Part shown: positions 12,893 to 24,070 of the stretch, piece by piece
Layout of the letters: every line of letters starts with the position of its first letter
How positions within the stretch are numbered: the stretch's first letter is position 1
Source: Styela clava
Lineage: Eukaryota > Chordata > Ascidiacea > Stolidobranchia > Styelidae
Assembly (NCBI RefSeq): GCF_964204865.1
Contig: NC_135259.1
Coordinates: forward strand, 15,200,974 to 15,264,973
DNA: 64,000 bases
Direction of reading: 5' to 3'
Program-made: the position numbers and the translations under genes
The notes under the pieces: model-generated
Database searches by the model: none
Seen by the model: the letters and a program-made list of their open reading frames with translations, nothing else
Told to the model about the DNA's origin: nothing

Positions 12893-15035
12893 CGTCTAGT
12901 CGATACAATATAACCTCCTCTATTTTTAAGTTATGACCTACTCAGCCAAAGTTCTGATGACGTCGATCTGATCGCTGATAAAACGGCTCTGCTATACTGG
13001 TAATGGTTTTCATAGAAAAGAATCGTCTCTAAGCAAATTTGCGATTACTGAAATACCAGATGCTAAATATATATATTTGTATAACATAGATGGATCAGAC
13101 GCTACTAAAATTCGTTTGCACCAACCCCTATCGGTAGCTACGTGACTGATGCATAGACAAAAAAAAATATTCAAAGCTGCGAGTTCTCAAGATAAGGAAA
13201 TGGAGACAAATATCCGTGGACTCATAATGGTAACCCATTGATGTCAGAGCGACTCGCTACAATTTTATATTAATTTTTAAGACGATAAACCGTAAATAAA
13301 TATTAATGCCCAGCATTTAATTTAATTCTGGGATTTTGACATGTCTTCCTCGATAGGTACAAGGATAGTGGTGTTTCAAACGTCACAATGAGCCGATAAG
13401 AGTTCTTCGCGTTCGCTGTTGATACTCGTAGTGACATTCTCACGCAGTTTTTCACTTGCAGTGTAGATAATTACGAAAAATATTTTAAAGATACATGATG
13501 CGTGCCCTTTCTAAACTTCATTCAAAGCTTTACGGCGTGCCTCTGTCTTTGCTTCGTTTATATTTTGGTATTTATGATACACAAAGAAATAATACAGTAT
13601 TATGGGCTGCATTTCGCGATAAATATTTCTAATTATTGTCGAGTTTACAGTGATGTCGTGTCGTGGGTAGGACATAACAAAAGTCACAATCTTAGGTAAG
13701 CAAAAGGCTTGAATAAGTCATCTAGCTCTCTAAACTGCTAACCAGTCGAGACCACTGTTTATGATATGGCTAATCCATCATTTACAGGTCAACTCATTTC
13801 AATGTGCAACAGTCCGTATTTCACAATGAAGTATCACCCATTTTACAGTCGTACCAAAAATGCAAAAGAATAAAGATCTTGGTCAGACTCTTTCTCAGGG
13901 CATAGTTCCTTCAGCCCTGCCAAGCGACTGAAGCCCCTCTCGCAATAGTGTTGGTTTCGCTAAGCCCCCCCCCCCAAAAAAAAAAAAAAACTTTTCTCAA
14001 ACCTCCCTGTCAGACTGTTAAGCTATACTTGTTCCTAGTCTTTCTCTCTTATATGATGCCAGAAAAATATATCATATATTAGGCTTGTTACAATTTATTA
14101 GCTACCAATCAGTTACAATAAAATTGATATAGTTAATAACTAATATTGATTTAAAATTGAAATTACAGAAAAAAATACACATATAGTATGAACATTGAGA
14201 TGACTAAACCGAACCAAATATTTAAATGCTGTTGAAATTGGTGGTCTTCGACATGAGTAATCCTTGGCTTTGAGAATGATTTAAAAAGTTTTTATTCAGA
14301 AATTTGTAATTGCTCGGCATATAATTCATTTCTGATAATTGTAGAGGTTGCGCAATCAAATGAACAATGTTTATCTTCAAGTTTCAACATTGTAATAATA
14401 TTCAATTTTTAACAAGGATTAATGGAGAAATGCTGCTGGAATTTAGAATATTTGATATTACATATTCAGGAATAATTTTTCAAAATAGTGAATTAATTGG
14501 TTTTGGGCATCCCTGTAATAGGCAGAATTGAAATATATATAAAAGTCAAATTAGTTTTGACAGACTCCTGATAGCATATTAAACAGTCTGGGAAACAGTT
14601 TTGATACTTGGCGGTGGAGGAGACAAGATTCATAATGATTTCACTTGGTTATATCGATCGATATATATCGATATTCTCAGGCGAAATCAACGTCAACTCA
14701 AATCGACCTAAGTGATTTAAGAGTTTTGCTGCACACTAACACACATAAGGATAAGAGCTTATCCTCGCCGAAACCAAATCATTGGCGCAACTAAAATCGA
14801 ATTTGAGCATTTTTTTTTATTTAAATTTTTCAGAGCAAATTCGCCAATACTAAAAGTAGATAGAATATTGATAAAAAGAATTGAAAGCAAATACTGACGC
14901 ACATTGAGCCGCCTGTCAATTTATTTGTGCTGATAAATTTGTTACAGTGCGTTCAAGAGTCTCTAATGTTCAAAGTTATCATTGATATAAATGTATGGAA
15001 AATGAATTGCTATAAATGCATTTATTACTTTACAG

Positions 15036-15498
15036 CAGGGGTTCCCAAACTTTATTGACCGCGGGCCAAAATTAGAATAGGAAGGATGTTCGCGGGCCGA
15101 AAGAAACATGTTTGTTTGACTCATAATGGCGCTCTATGTCACATTGCCACAGAACTGGCATAGTTCGTTGGAAAATTGGACACATCTCTGAAATTTGATT
15201 CCTTTCAATACAGAAATACAAGTCTAGTTTATGTTTTTGTTTGTCATCTCAAACCTTTCTCACATGACTGAAAACTAAATTACTGCCCTATGTATTCCTA
15301 ATACCGGTACGTATAACTGATATATTGGTATAATCGAATTGCTATAATAAACACGAGCTTAAACTGCGATAATGACATAACGATTGGCGAAAAGGTAGAA
15401 ACAAAATCTGTTTCACAATTCCACTTAAGCTCGGCGGGCCATTTTAAATCGTTACGCGGGCCGGATTTGGCCAGCGGGCCGCGGTTTGGGAGCCCCTG
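15036..15498. mobile_element. hAT-like MITE, 463 bp, with perfect 8-bp TSD
   Basis: Ends caggggttcccaaactt and ggtttgggagcccctg, with gcgggcc motifs near both ends. Target duplication ctttacag at 15028-15035 and 15499-15506. Confidence 0.92.
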
Positions 15499-15619
15499 CT
15501 TTACAGGGATTAGTATTTGTTTGCAGTAGATTTATGGTTTTGATAATTACTTGGAAAAGTGAAAAGAGATAAATTTACAATTCGCTTTTTGATCAAACTA
15601 AACTATGGGTACATCGGAA

Positions 15620-15708
15620 CATTGTATGTGTACCAGGTTAGGTTTAGGCCATAATTTCGAGTACAAATACCCTAACCTGGTACACATGCTATGTTCCGGG
15701 AGCGCCTA
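15620..15708. repeat. MITE of the gtatgtgtaccaggttagg family, short palindromic copy
   Basis: Left half ends gtaccaggttaggtttaggcc, right half is its complement (ccctaacctggtacacat). It lies just downstream of the coiled-coil gene stop codon on minus. Confidence 0.7.
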
Positions 15709-15724
15709 ATAAACACGATTAAAA

Positions 15725-18330
15725 TCAGTTGAGTTTATCAGCCAATCCAGACTCAACTTCATCTACCAGAAAATTTCCAACAATGGCAATCACAACACCA
15801 ATTGCTTCAACCAGGAATGGAAAAGGCGATATAATATCCACACATCCACAAGCTACAATCATGATTATCAATGGCAGGACCCAATCCTGTAACACAAAAT
15901 GCTGGGTTTTAATTACCGTAGTTTTGAAATTGAGAATGAAAGAGTACTTTTAGTTGTCGACTTATGATAAGAATTCAACCGAACCTTGAAATAGATGAGC
16001 TGACGGTACTCCCGAAGTATGTGAACCAAGATGGCGGACACCGGAATGTAGTATGTGCACCAGGTTAGGGTTAGGCCATAATTTCAGGTACAAATGCAAC
16101 GGGAGTAACTTGGCCTGTGTCCGAACTTGTAATAAGGAAAATTGGAATAGAATTGTGGCCTACGTTCCGGTGTCCGCCATCTTGATTCACATACTTCAAG
16201 AGTACCGAACTGTCATCACCAACTATTACATCCAATTATTTAATAAAAATGTCAATTGGGTCTTCTGTCAAAGTAAAACAAGCAAATATCGACAAAGATG
16301 GATATGTATGATAAGAAAAGATGAAATACTTGAAACTCAACTCACGAGATCTGAACCTTCGATTCCCCACAATTCCGCTGCTGCTTTAGTCACATCTTCC
16401 ATTTCCACTCCAGCCTTTTCTAACATGGTTTCCAGTTTGTTACAAAAATTTGTATTTTTCTGTAGGAAGTGAGAAATGAGTATGAAAATTATTAGACAAT
16501 GAGAAAAATGAAGCTAAAAACTGCTCCCGAACCACTAGAATGGATACAGGGCGCTCAGGTGGATGTGCACCAAGATGTCGCACAACCTGATAACCCTGGG
16601 CTGGTACACATACTATGTTCAGGTTGTGCACCATCTTGGTACACATACTACGGGAAACCGGGTACAGGAATAATGGTTCGCCCAGATATTAAATACTAAT
16701 TTTGGTACTCCGGTAGTATGTGAACCAAGATGGCGGACACAGGAACGTAGCATCTGTACCAGGTTAGAGTTAAGCCATCATTTCAGGACAAATACTACGC
16801 GAGTCACTTGGCTAGTCCTCGAACTCGTAATAGAACCAAAATCAGAACAATTGGATTAAAATTGAACCTAACACTAAGCTGGTACACAAACTACGTTCCG
16901 GTGTCCCTCATTTTGATTCACATACTTCGGGAGTAACTTAAAGCAGTAGTAAATACCGGAAACTGTTTTATCAACTCCATCAATTCAGCCATCAGGTCCT
17001 CCTTGGGCAAATTCTTGCTTCCTAAGTCCTCGATCTTCTTTTTCATGTCTTCCTTGTTCTTAGAATCACTTTCGAAGCTCTTGCGGAGTGATTTAATCTC
17101 ATCCTAAATGGAAAAGATCCAAATTTTGAAATTGATGCAAGGCAGAATTATGAAGATGAAATAGTGTTTGCCTCTAAAGCTGAAAGAGACTGGTGATTCG
17201 AACCTGCGAACCCACGCAGAGTAAAGAGATGAAGAGGCGAGCATATTCCTAACACTTAGCACGATGAGCCACACCACCGCACCTTCAGGTACTTTAATAA
17301 CATCATAATAGAAGTATTTGACTTTGAAAATATCTATACTCCTGAAAACGCTTGATTTTATACGTTCATAATGGCATCGCAAGGTAGAGACAGCCATGAC
17401 CAAGCCCAATTTTAATTATTTTGTGGCGTCTGAAGCTGTCGCAAAACCATGGCGGGATTTCCAAACCATGGCCGCCATGGCCAAACCACGGCGACTGACT
17501 TTTAAGCTGCCACAAACCAATGACAAGATGCTGTAACAAAGGCATGTCGGCTGTAATGGCAGGGCTGCCCCTGATGGTGACAAATATTAGTTAAGTTGGA
17601 ACGCCGCGGTTCGTTAGTGGCAGGAGCTGCCATGGAGTGGTAAGAACTGCGACTCGCCATGAAGGCATTCTCATCTAATTATTACACCGTCAACTTAGAG
17701 ACAGAATGTAATTATTTCTAGAAAATAATTGAAAATACATCATGACCTCGCCGCATTTCTCCTGTATTTCTCTCACTTTGTCTTGATGCTTTTCCATGAG
17801 ATGTTTTATTCCAGCCTTGGAAAATAGAACACCTCTGTTATATTAGAATGCACAACCCATGGCTTGAACTGCATAGGATAGATTTTAGATTCCAGGTGAA
17901 AGACTTGCCATTTAGTTTATTTTTCAGGTTATCATAGATAAAAAACTTAACAGAATAACTTAGTTTTCCCAAATTATCAAGTATGGCTACGAACGGACCC
18001 AGGAGCGTAGCCAGGGGGTTGTTTTGGGGGTCGGAAAAAAATTGAAATCATCTCTCTGTATCGCACATAGTAAATTTTCGTAGCTTGAAACGCGCTAGCT
18101 GTTTCGATCTAACTTGGCAAATAAAAATTTCAACCTGGTACACATACTACGTCCCTGTGTCCGCCATCTTGGTCCACATACTACGCAATTAACCAAGCAA
18201 GGCCGGGTAAACAGTAATTTCTGTGAAACGAGGTAGACCCAATTTATGGTCGAGAAAGAAATATAATTTAGAAACTTACACAAGGGGCTGTTCCATCGGA
18301 AGCTTGGGCGCCGCTTGGTACTTCAGACAT
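15725..18330 (-). CDS. Coiled-coil protein with two C-terminal TM segments (5 exons)
   Basis: Exons on minus: 18330-18280, 17815-17747, 17103-16957, 16459-16346 and 15886-15725. All junctions are phase 0 and the joined frame is 180 aa. It starts MSEVPSGAQASDGTAPC. Exons 2-3 are highly charged and predicted coiled coil (HQDKVREIQEKCGE; KNKEDMKKKIEDLGSK). Exon 4 has LETMLEKAGVEMEDVTKAAA. Exon 5 begins DWVLPLIIMIVACG, a hydrophobic segment, then a second one around EAIGVVIAIVGNFL, and ends DKLN. There is no signal peptide, so an internal membrane or tail-anchored hairpin is likely. Donors are GTAAGT and GTGAGT for exons 1 and 4; those of exons 2 (GTCATG) and 3 (GTATTT) are weak. Introns hold MITEs. 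Protein family not recognised. Confidence 0.7.
16008..16204. repeat. MITE with 'aagatggcggacaccgga' inverted ends
   Basis: Left end actcccgaagtatgtgaacc followed by aagatggcggacaccgga and the accaggttagggttaggcc core. Right end is the complement (ccggtgtccgccatcttg, then cacatacttc). Lies in intron 4 of the coiled-coil gene. Confidence 0.8.
16553..16662. repeat. Small inverted-repeat element, caccaagatg-cgcacaacctg variant
   Basis: The left arm has gtgcaccaagatgtcgcaca, the right arm caggttgtgcaccatcttgg. Same layout as the variant at 8905-9000. Intron 3 of the coiled-coil gene. Confidence 0.65.
16704..16940. repeat. MITE with 'aagatggcggacac' inverted ends
   Basis: Same family as 16008-16204: gtatgtgaaccaagatggcg at left, ttgattcacatacttcggga at right. 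Second copy in the same gene, intron 3. Confidence 0.75.
17172..17285 (-). repeat. tRNA-derived SINE, copy 1
   Basis: On minus it reads ggtgcggtggtgtggctcat, an A-box-like start, and then ggttcgcaggttcgaatcac, with a good B-box (GGTTCGAATC). The spacing is tRNA-like but the acceptor stem does not pair, so it is a SINE head and not a tRNA gene. A second copy is at 41085-41285. Confidence 0.65.
18128..18188. repeat. MITE end fragment
   Basis: Contains cctggtacacatactacgtc and ccgccatcttggtccacata, the right end of the aagatggcgg family. Intron 1 of the coiled-coil gene. Confidence 0.7.
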
Positions 18331-18539
18331 AATATATATTAATTAAGACTTATATTTAATTCCCAATTATTTATTCAAGATGTTCAACTTTAATAAACAA
18401 GGGATAGTCAATCAATATTTTTGATATACTTAGTTTAGAATCATATGATCCAGATGGCATTATTTATTTAAGAACTAACTTTAAATTTTTAAATATTTTG
18501 AATACAAACGTAAAGCAGACTTGTCGTTGCAGTTTTCAA

Positions 18540-18740
18540 AATGGCACTCAAGACGTTTGCCAATATGGAGGTAACTAGTTTTGTTCACCTACTTTACATC
18601 AAGTTGTGTAAAAAGACGGAAGCCCATGAGCAGGGGGTGTATTCACTTGGCAAACACAGACAGTCTCATAATGCAACTAAAATAAGGTCAATCGGGATAA
18701 AATTATGGCCAAACCCTGACCTGGTACAACGGGATCCAAT
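18540..18740. repeat. MITE-like repeat, long variant, inverted copy
   Basis: Complement of the element at 608-836: gaggtaactagttttgttca at left and aaaccctgacctggtac at right. The 100-aa open frame across it is an accident of the repeat. Confidence 0.65.
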
Positions 18741-19689
18741 GTATACCGTAAGTTGGATATTCAGGTGGCAAACTTTTAAAATATATTTGAGTCCCATGCC
18801 ATCGACTTGCACACGGTGTGAGCCGAAAGAAGTTAAAAAATAATAGCACCTTACGTGATCGTGGCTGCTTTCGTAAAGCTTTGTTTGAAGTGTGAAGCCG
18901 CTTTATAAAATATGCTAATAATTCCCACCAATAAAATCTGATTTTTTACAAAATATTCGTCAAAAAAAGGAAAGCGTTGGGGCCGTGTAGAAACAGGGAT
19001 CAATTAGCCTGTAATTGTACCAACTTTTATCGATCGATAAAAAAGTTTCTATTTATTCAAAATTTTGAGCACAATAAAACTTCGCATTCCGCCACGTTAT
19101 TAATTATATATGTTTCTCAGTAATCTAAGCTTCCTAAATCTGAAAATACCGCAATGCTCTCATCTAAATTTACTGCAAAATAAAGGCGATATTTAAATGT
19201 CTGCCTCACAACCTGTAAGGTATCCTGGTGGAACTAAATGCTCTAAGTAAAGCAGCATAATATAATAGGTTTCATTTCTCGAATTTTGAATCGCAACCTG
19301 ATTACAAACGTTACAAAGAAAAAGCGCATAACACTCCATCGCATAAATTGTAACCAATACCCTGTCGTGCCGAAGAATTCCAGTGGCAACAAAAACAGCG
19401 TATGGGTGATATGTGAATACGATCCGATAATGTGCGTAGCTTGGTAATAATAAATGTCTTCCCAAAGGTGCCCTTATCGTAACTTTACTATTCATACTCG
19501 ACCCATAATCAAATCGATTGAGGTAACGAGACTCATATCACGAAGACGGTGCTTACAAATAGCGATTGGTTATTAATATAAAAGTACAATTGTATTGATA
19601 ATGATATTCGATATAAAAAAAATAAATATTTTAAAGGGAACTCTCCCATTTTGTAAAAATCGTAACTTAAGCTGTATATATTTATATTA
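18741..19689. other. No gene called
   Basis: A minus-strand open frame at 19193-19495 has an amino-acid composition that could be coding (several Cys and aromatic residues), but no start context, splice partner or paralog in the window supports it. Confidence 0.4.
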
Positions 19690-20154
19690 CAGGGTGGTCC
19701 ATGGTTGTCGGCTCCGGCGGCCACAAAATTATATTTGCATTCTTCGCGGGCCACAATAGTGCCGAGAATATGTAAAGTGCAATAAAAACAAACGTTTAGT
19801 TTTACAAACACATAGTTACCAGGCATTCCTAACCTAGGCTAATAGAATCCGCATTCGATTTTTTGTTTTCTATGATGCCTATATTGTTAGCATATATTCT
19901 CGACCAAAACATTGGAAAGCAAGATACCAATTTAGACTGCCCAGCACATTATTTAACTTCGCTAGTTACGTCAGCTAGCCATAACACTAATCAATTCAGT
20001 GACATTAGTGATGTAACAATATGCCAAAAGATTTTTCTGATTAATTTTATGACAAAACAACACGAAACTCGATACTCTCCGAATGCGACGCGGGCCGTAT
20101 ATAATGAAGCGGTGGGCCACATGTGGCCCGCGGGCCTGGGTTTGGACCACCCTG
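19690..20154. mobile_element. hAT-like element, about 465 bp
   Basis: Ends cagggtggtcca and tggaccaccctg, with ggcccgcgggcc near the right end. Flanks are AT-rich (ttatatta and atttataa), so an exact duplication cannot be read. Confidence 0.8.
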
Positions 20155-20268
20155 ATTTATAACAACGCTTGAGTTTGAATGAATTCAAAAACATTACATT
20201 TGTGTATTAAATATTAATTTATTACGTTAGGCTTCTTTTTAATTTTGAAGATACGGGGTTCTCTAGTC

Positions 20269-20574
20269 CAGGGGTGCACAACACGGGGCACGCGTGCCAA
20301 ATTTGGCACGCCATACGCTCAAACGTGGCACGCGGAAGGTTTTGAAAAAAAAAATTTATTTATGATATACATTAAAATATCACGTTTATATCAAAATCAG
20401 CAGTTTTTCAGGACATTAAACTGGTTCAATAAATAGATATTCGTTATTATGTATTATTATTGGAATTTGTTCGTTTTACGGGAGTTAATTTACAATACCA
20501 ACGATTGTGCGTGGCACGCGACAAGATTATTTGAAAAATTTGGCACATGTCCTCATTTGTGTTGTGCACCCCTG
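20269..20574. mobile_element. hAT-like MITE, 306 bp, copy 2
   Basis: Same orientation and almost the same sequence as 12587-12892. Left flank ctctagtc (20261-20268), right flank ctatagag (20575-20582). Confidence 0.88.
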
Positions 20575-20907
20575 CTATAGAGTACTAATAATATGTTTTC
20601 TAATCATGGAGGTAAATGACTTAAATATTCGAACCATGTATCAGTATTTATACTTCAAATATTGAAGAACAAGAAGTTTTCTCATATCGATGAACATGCT
20701 TATGTTTCGTCCGATGATTAATTTACAGGAAGTTTTATACAACTATAAATATATATTTGATCATGGGAAGTCATTAATGTATCAAGTTATGACAATACTG
20801 GCTTATATTGGTATTAGTATCTGTAATCTGAGTAGAAAATTTAACAAAAACACTATTTAGAAAAAACAGGTATTTCATAATTCAAATCAAAAAATTTGGA
20901 AGAGAAT

Positions 20908-21757
20908 ATGTCAGATTTAGGTAAGATAATATAACGTATATGTATATATTTATTTGGCGTAGAATAGAAAATGAGTTATATCAATTTCATATATGTTAGT
21001 ACAGGATGCTGACTGTTTTGTTTATTGACAATGTACTTTCTGACCAGACGTTCCTAATATCATCAATTGTATGTGCTCGTTTGTTTTACATTAAAAATTA
21101 ACATAGGCCAAAGAATAGTATGGGACTTTTGCTTTTTGCATGTTTAACAAATGAACTTTTTACGTCTAAATGCTAGGGTCCGACTAAATTTTTTATTCAA
21201 ATCGTCTTTTTAAGAAAACACAGTTACCGTGATAGAAGAAACTCGAATTAGTAGAAAGAAAATGATCGCTATCGGCGTCTTCATCATTGTGATTCTTATA
21301 GTTATCATCGTTTTAGGAGTCGTTCTTGCCATAATTTCACCTACGATACCTGAGCAAACTACAGATACTGACAAGCTAATTTCAAGTCAGCAGCCGATCA
21401 ATACTTCTGTCGAAATTGGTAAATATGTATATTCCGTCTTGTCTCGTTTTAGTACTTTGAAAATTGCCAAATAAATAAGAACCATTTATATGGCATTGTT
21501 AGGGCATTAATAAATCACGTTGCATTTAGAGACTACAACTGCGCTATCTACAACAGCAAATATGAACAATATGTATATGGTTCAACCGCCTGTCACGCAA
21601 TTTTAGCCAAAAAGACCCTGTAAGTGGATAAAATCAATTATTAATTTTTCTAGTTTTCTGTGTATACATTTGTTTTTACAGATTATTATTGAAGCTAAAA
21701 TATATGCCACACGGTGCGCTATTTCCAATTTTCATGGCATCACCGCATGAAACTTCG
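20908..21757 (+). CDS. Small type II membrane protein gene (3-4 exons, end uncertain)
   Basis: Exon 1 is 20908-20920 (ATGTCAGATTTAG, phase 1, GTAAGA donor). Exon 2 is 21224-21418: VTVIEETRISRKKM, then a long hydrophobic anchor (IGVFIIVILIVIIVLGVV) and a Thr/Ser/Gln-rich stalk, ending phase 1. This mirrors the C-type lectin gene at 54.4 kb, whose exon 1 is also 13 nt and phase 1 and whose exon 2 also codes anchor plus stalk. Exon 3 has two overlapping acceptors. From 21530 it reads a Thr-rich ETTTALSTT tail and stops at 21604-21606. From 21532 it reads DYNCAIYNSKYEQY, stays open to 21619 and can join 21682-21757, ending HETSK. Both are in phase. AATAAA signals follow near 21800. Function unknown. 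Confidence 0.5.
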
Positions 21758-22233
21758 AAGTAAAAAACGAATCCAATAGAGCCCACAGAAATTTTTGAAA
21801 TAAATAAAATAGAAAAAAAAATAAAATAGCCTTTCTGGTGACAAAAACCTGACTACTAAAAAGTTCAAAGCAATTAATAGATCCTAAGTTGACGAGCGAA
21901 GTGGTTTTTTTGCAACAACAAGATACAGAATACCAAGATGAATACCAACATCAATAATTTAACAAAATGATCCAATTCAATACGGCAATGAATGAGCACT
22001 TTCATTCATTAACTTGAGTTCAGCAAATATAATTCTGTAATCTACAACAATAAACAAGTATAACCTCCAACTATTAGTTAAAGAATACTGTGCTGCTAGA
22101 AATCTATAAAATATATATTTTTTTTTTATTTCTTGCCATAATATGAAAAATTTGCCCGATGACAATGAACATTTATTTTTAGAATTTTTTTACTTCTTAT
22201 TCCAATTCTGATGAACCTACTGAAAAAGGGACA

Positions 22234-22692
22234 ATGACGACAAGAAAATTCTTATTTATTCGTCGGCTTATTCAATACATCATCATTACTTTACTATATA
22301 ATATTTCATCTTTACTTGTCAATCGTCAGAACATGTTTGTTTATGAACTTTTTATTGTATACATCGCACAATATATATTTAAATTGATCCATAATTTGTA
22401 TACAGAAATTGCATCTCATAGCTCACGACTTGTTTGTTCAAATTTTAAGATTAGTACTTCCAATGGTTTAATTTGTGTGGTTTCAGTAAATTTGGAATGT
22501 CATTGTGGATATTATCCAATGCGAATATACACAATAAGTTTTACAACGCGTAATGATGATTTTAATTACTCTTATTTGTGTACCTCGTTGTATTACACGT
22601 ATGAGGTAATGAGAGCATGCCCCGCAGGAGAAATCTATTATTCACATTCAATTAATAATACGGTGAAGGGTGATTTACTAAAAGATTTCTAA
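22234..22692 (+). CDS. Hypothetical open frame, part copied at 28522-28683
   Basis: Open frame of up to 152 codons with a hydrophobic N-terminal part and a Cys-containing C-terminal half (SNGLICVVSVNLECHCGYYP; RACPAGEIYYSHSINNT). Its last 53 codons are inside the segmental duplication; the two copies differ at two bases there, both third-position synonymous, and the stop is conserved. The first 44 bases after the stop are also identical, with about eight differences in the next 70, so the coding signal is weak but real. The duplication breakpoint falls within the frame. It could be a terminal exon of an unseen gene. No family recognised. Confidence 0.3.
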   Translation: MTTRKFLFIRRLIQYIIITLLYNISSLLVNRQNMFVYELFIVYIAQYIFKLIHNLYTEIASHSSRLVCSNFKISTSNGLICVVSVNLECHCGYYPMRIYTISFTTRNDDFNYSYLCTSLYYTYEVMRACPAGEIYYSHSINNTVKGDLLKDF

Positions 22693-23047
22693 GTACAGAA
22701 ACTTTAGCATTTATATTAATGAACTTGCTGGAGAAGCTTACATGTTCAAAAGCTTAGAGGCGTGAGTTAGTAAGATATTCTAACGTCCAATTTTTGACAC
22801 TCCCGTAGTGTGTACCAGGTTAGGGTTAGGCCATAATTTATTTCGATTTTTCTCCTTTTAGTTCGATTACGAGTTCACGGACTGTTTGTGTTAGTCAATG
22901 GAATATACCCCTTGCATACAAGTATCAGTCATTTCACACAACTTGATGTAAAGTAGGCGAACAAAAAAGGTGCGGACAATTTGAATAAAAAAGTCTACTA
23001 AAGCTTTCAAATTGAAAATTGTATTACCTATTGCGATTTTTATGAAG

Positions 23048-24070
23048 ATGGAGCAATTCTATAAAAATGCAACTAGATCATATTACAATGTAAACGAAAC
23101 TTCATTATCACCAACCCATGAACCAAACGCAGCGATGTATTGGACCGTCTTCATCATTTTAACTGTTGGGGTTGCAGCGAGTGCATTGTACCTGTTCGTA
23201 GTTTTCATTCATAAAGAGATCAACTTCACTTCACGAAAAGGAGACTCTAAAGCTGTAATGTTGGCTAAGATAATGAGAGTGGTTAAAATTTTTATGACAT
23301 TATTCATATTTCTTGAAAGTGTTACCAGCGCAGGTTTTAGAGTGTTTTCTTATAAAGGTATCCCTGGATATTGCTACATCGGAGAAATAAGTAAGGGGGC
23401 ACTAGCAAATGTTGGGAGCCTTGCTATATATCTTATATTCTGGCTCAGACAAAGAATGTTATACAATAACTCAGTACTGCGGGATTTGACAAATGTTTTC
23501 ACCCGAACCCTAAGTGCTGCTGCGCTATCGTTAATTGTTATATGGCATGTTGGTATCGGTATTGTATTTTCTATGATTGATCCCATTTATGAGATTGTAA
23601 ACTATGACTGTAAGCTTGTAGATAGTGATAAAGTTATGACTATGGTATGGATTGCACTTTTTATCACAATTATTCTTCTTCAATCCATACTACTATTTCT
23701 TTTCGCCCACCCGCTTTATAACCATCGAAAAGAGTCAAAATGGATGAATAATGATAAGAAAAACACGAATGATATGCTTCACGTCCTACAGCGGGCGTTT
23801 GCTTCAGCGCTAGCGTTTGTCATTTCCGGAGCTCTAATAAATTTTATTAGCGGATTTGTAAAACATGATTGGGTTGGACCAATTCTCTACTCCACAGGAC
23901 AATTCATCGACCTTGTTGTTGTAACTTTGTCATTTACTGACTGGAAACAAACGGTGATGCCTTGCTGTACTGAACCAATTAATCAATTCTCATCCACACG
24001 CAACACTACACGAACATGTGCATTATCCATGCGTGTTATGCCGAATTCAACATCAAATCCGCAGAAGTAA
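23048..24070 (+). CDS. Orphan 7TM receptor R1 (intronless, subfamily 1)
   Basis: 340 aa in one exon. Start chosen at 23048 (MEQFYKNATR) because R5 at 39 kb starts at the equivalent Met; an ATG six bases upstream is also in frame. The N-terminus has NAT and NET glycosylation sites and no signal peptide. Seven hydrophobic segments lie at about residues 31-54, 76-98, 113-133, 154-174, 198-221, 249-270 and 276-297. Cys109 before TM3 and Cys188 in the loop before TM5 could form the usual GPCR disulfide. WLRQR follows TM3, where class A receptors have DRY; HPLYNHR ends TM5; SFTDWKQT ends TM7. No class A signature (DRY, NPxxY) is visible. I infer a lineage-specific GPCR-like receptor, ligand unknown. 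Plus-strand gene facing R2. Confidence 0.85.
   Translation: MEQFYKNATRSYYNVNETSLSPTHEPNAAMYWTVFIILTVGVAASALYLFVVFIHKEINFTSRKGDSKAVMLAKIMRVVKIFMTLFIFLESVTSAGFRVFSYKGIPGYCYIGEISKGALANVGSLAIYLIFWLRQRMLYNNSVLRDLTNVFTRTLSAAALSLIVIWHVGIGIVFSMIDPIYEIVNYDCKLVDSDKVMTMVWIALFITIILLQSILLFLFAHPLYNHRKESKWMNNDKKNTNDMLHVLQRAFASALAFVISGALINFISGFVKHDWVGPILYSTGQFIDLVVVTLSFTDWKQTVMPCCTEPINQFSSTRNTTRTCALSMRVMPNSTSNPQK

Larger units (their letters stand above)
10785..15724. other. Gene-free stretch with MITEs and low-complexity sequence
   Basis: Contains three hAT-like elements, the first copy of a 540-bp dispersed repeat (about 12040-12580, other copy near 34817), a C/A homopolymer run at 13966-13990, and AT-rich unique sequence. 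A possible short first exon at 13495 (ATGATGCGTGCC) was considered and not called. Confidence 0.5.

Noticed and set aside
13495-13699. Possible first exon beginning MMRALSKLHSKLYG, or an overlapping hydrophobic frame ending at a GTAAGC donor.
   Set aside because: Two frames compete, neither has a clear start plus donor, and no partner exon was found.
13966-13990. Homopolymer C then A run as a possible regulatory or poly(A) insertion site.
   Set aside because: Low-complexity only; no retrocopy or target duplication around it.
16053-16472. A 139-codon open frame on plus.
   Set aside because: Overlaps a MITE and lies opposite a coiled-coil gene exon whose splice pattern is convincing.
17172-17285. 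A tRNA gene.
   Set aside because: Good B-box, but the acceptor and anticodon stems do not pair; it is a SINE head.
18541-18843. A 100-codon open frame on plus.
   Set aside because: Most of it is a MITE copy read in reverse.
19193-19495. A 100-codon minus-strand frame with coding-like composition.
   Set aside because: No splice partner, no start context and no duplicate to test it.
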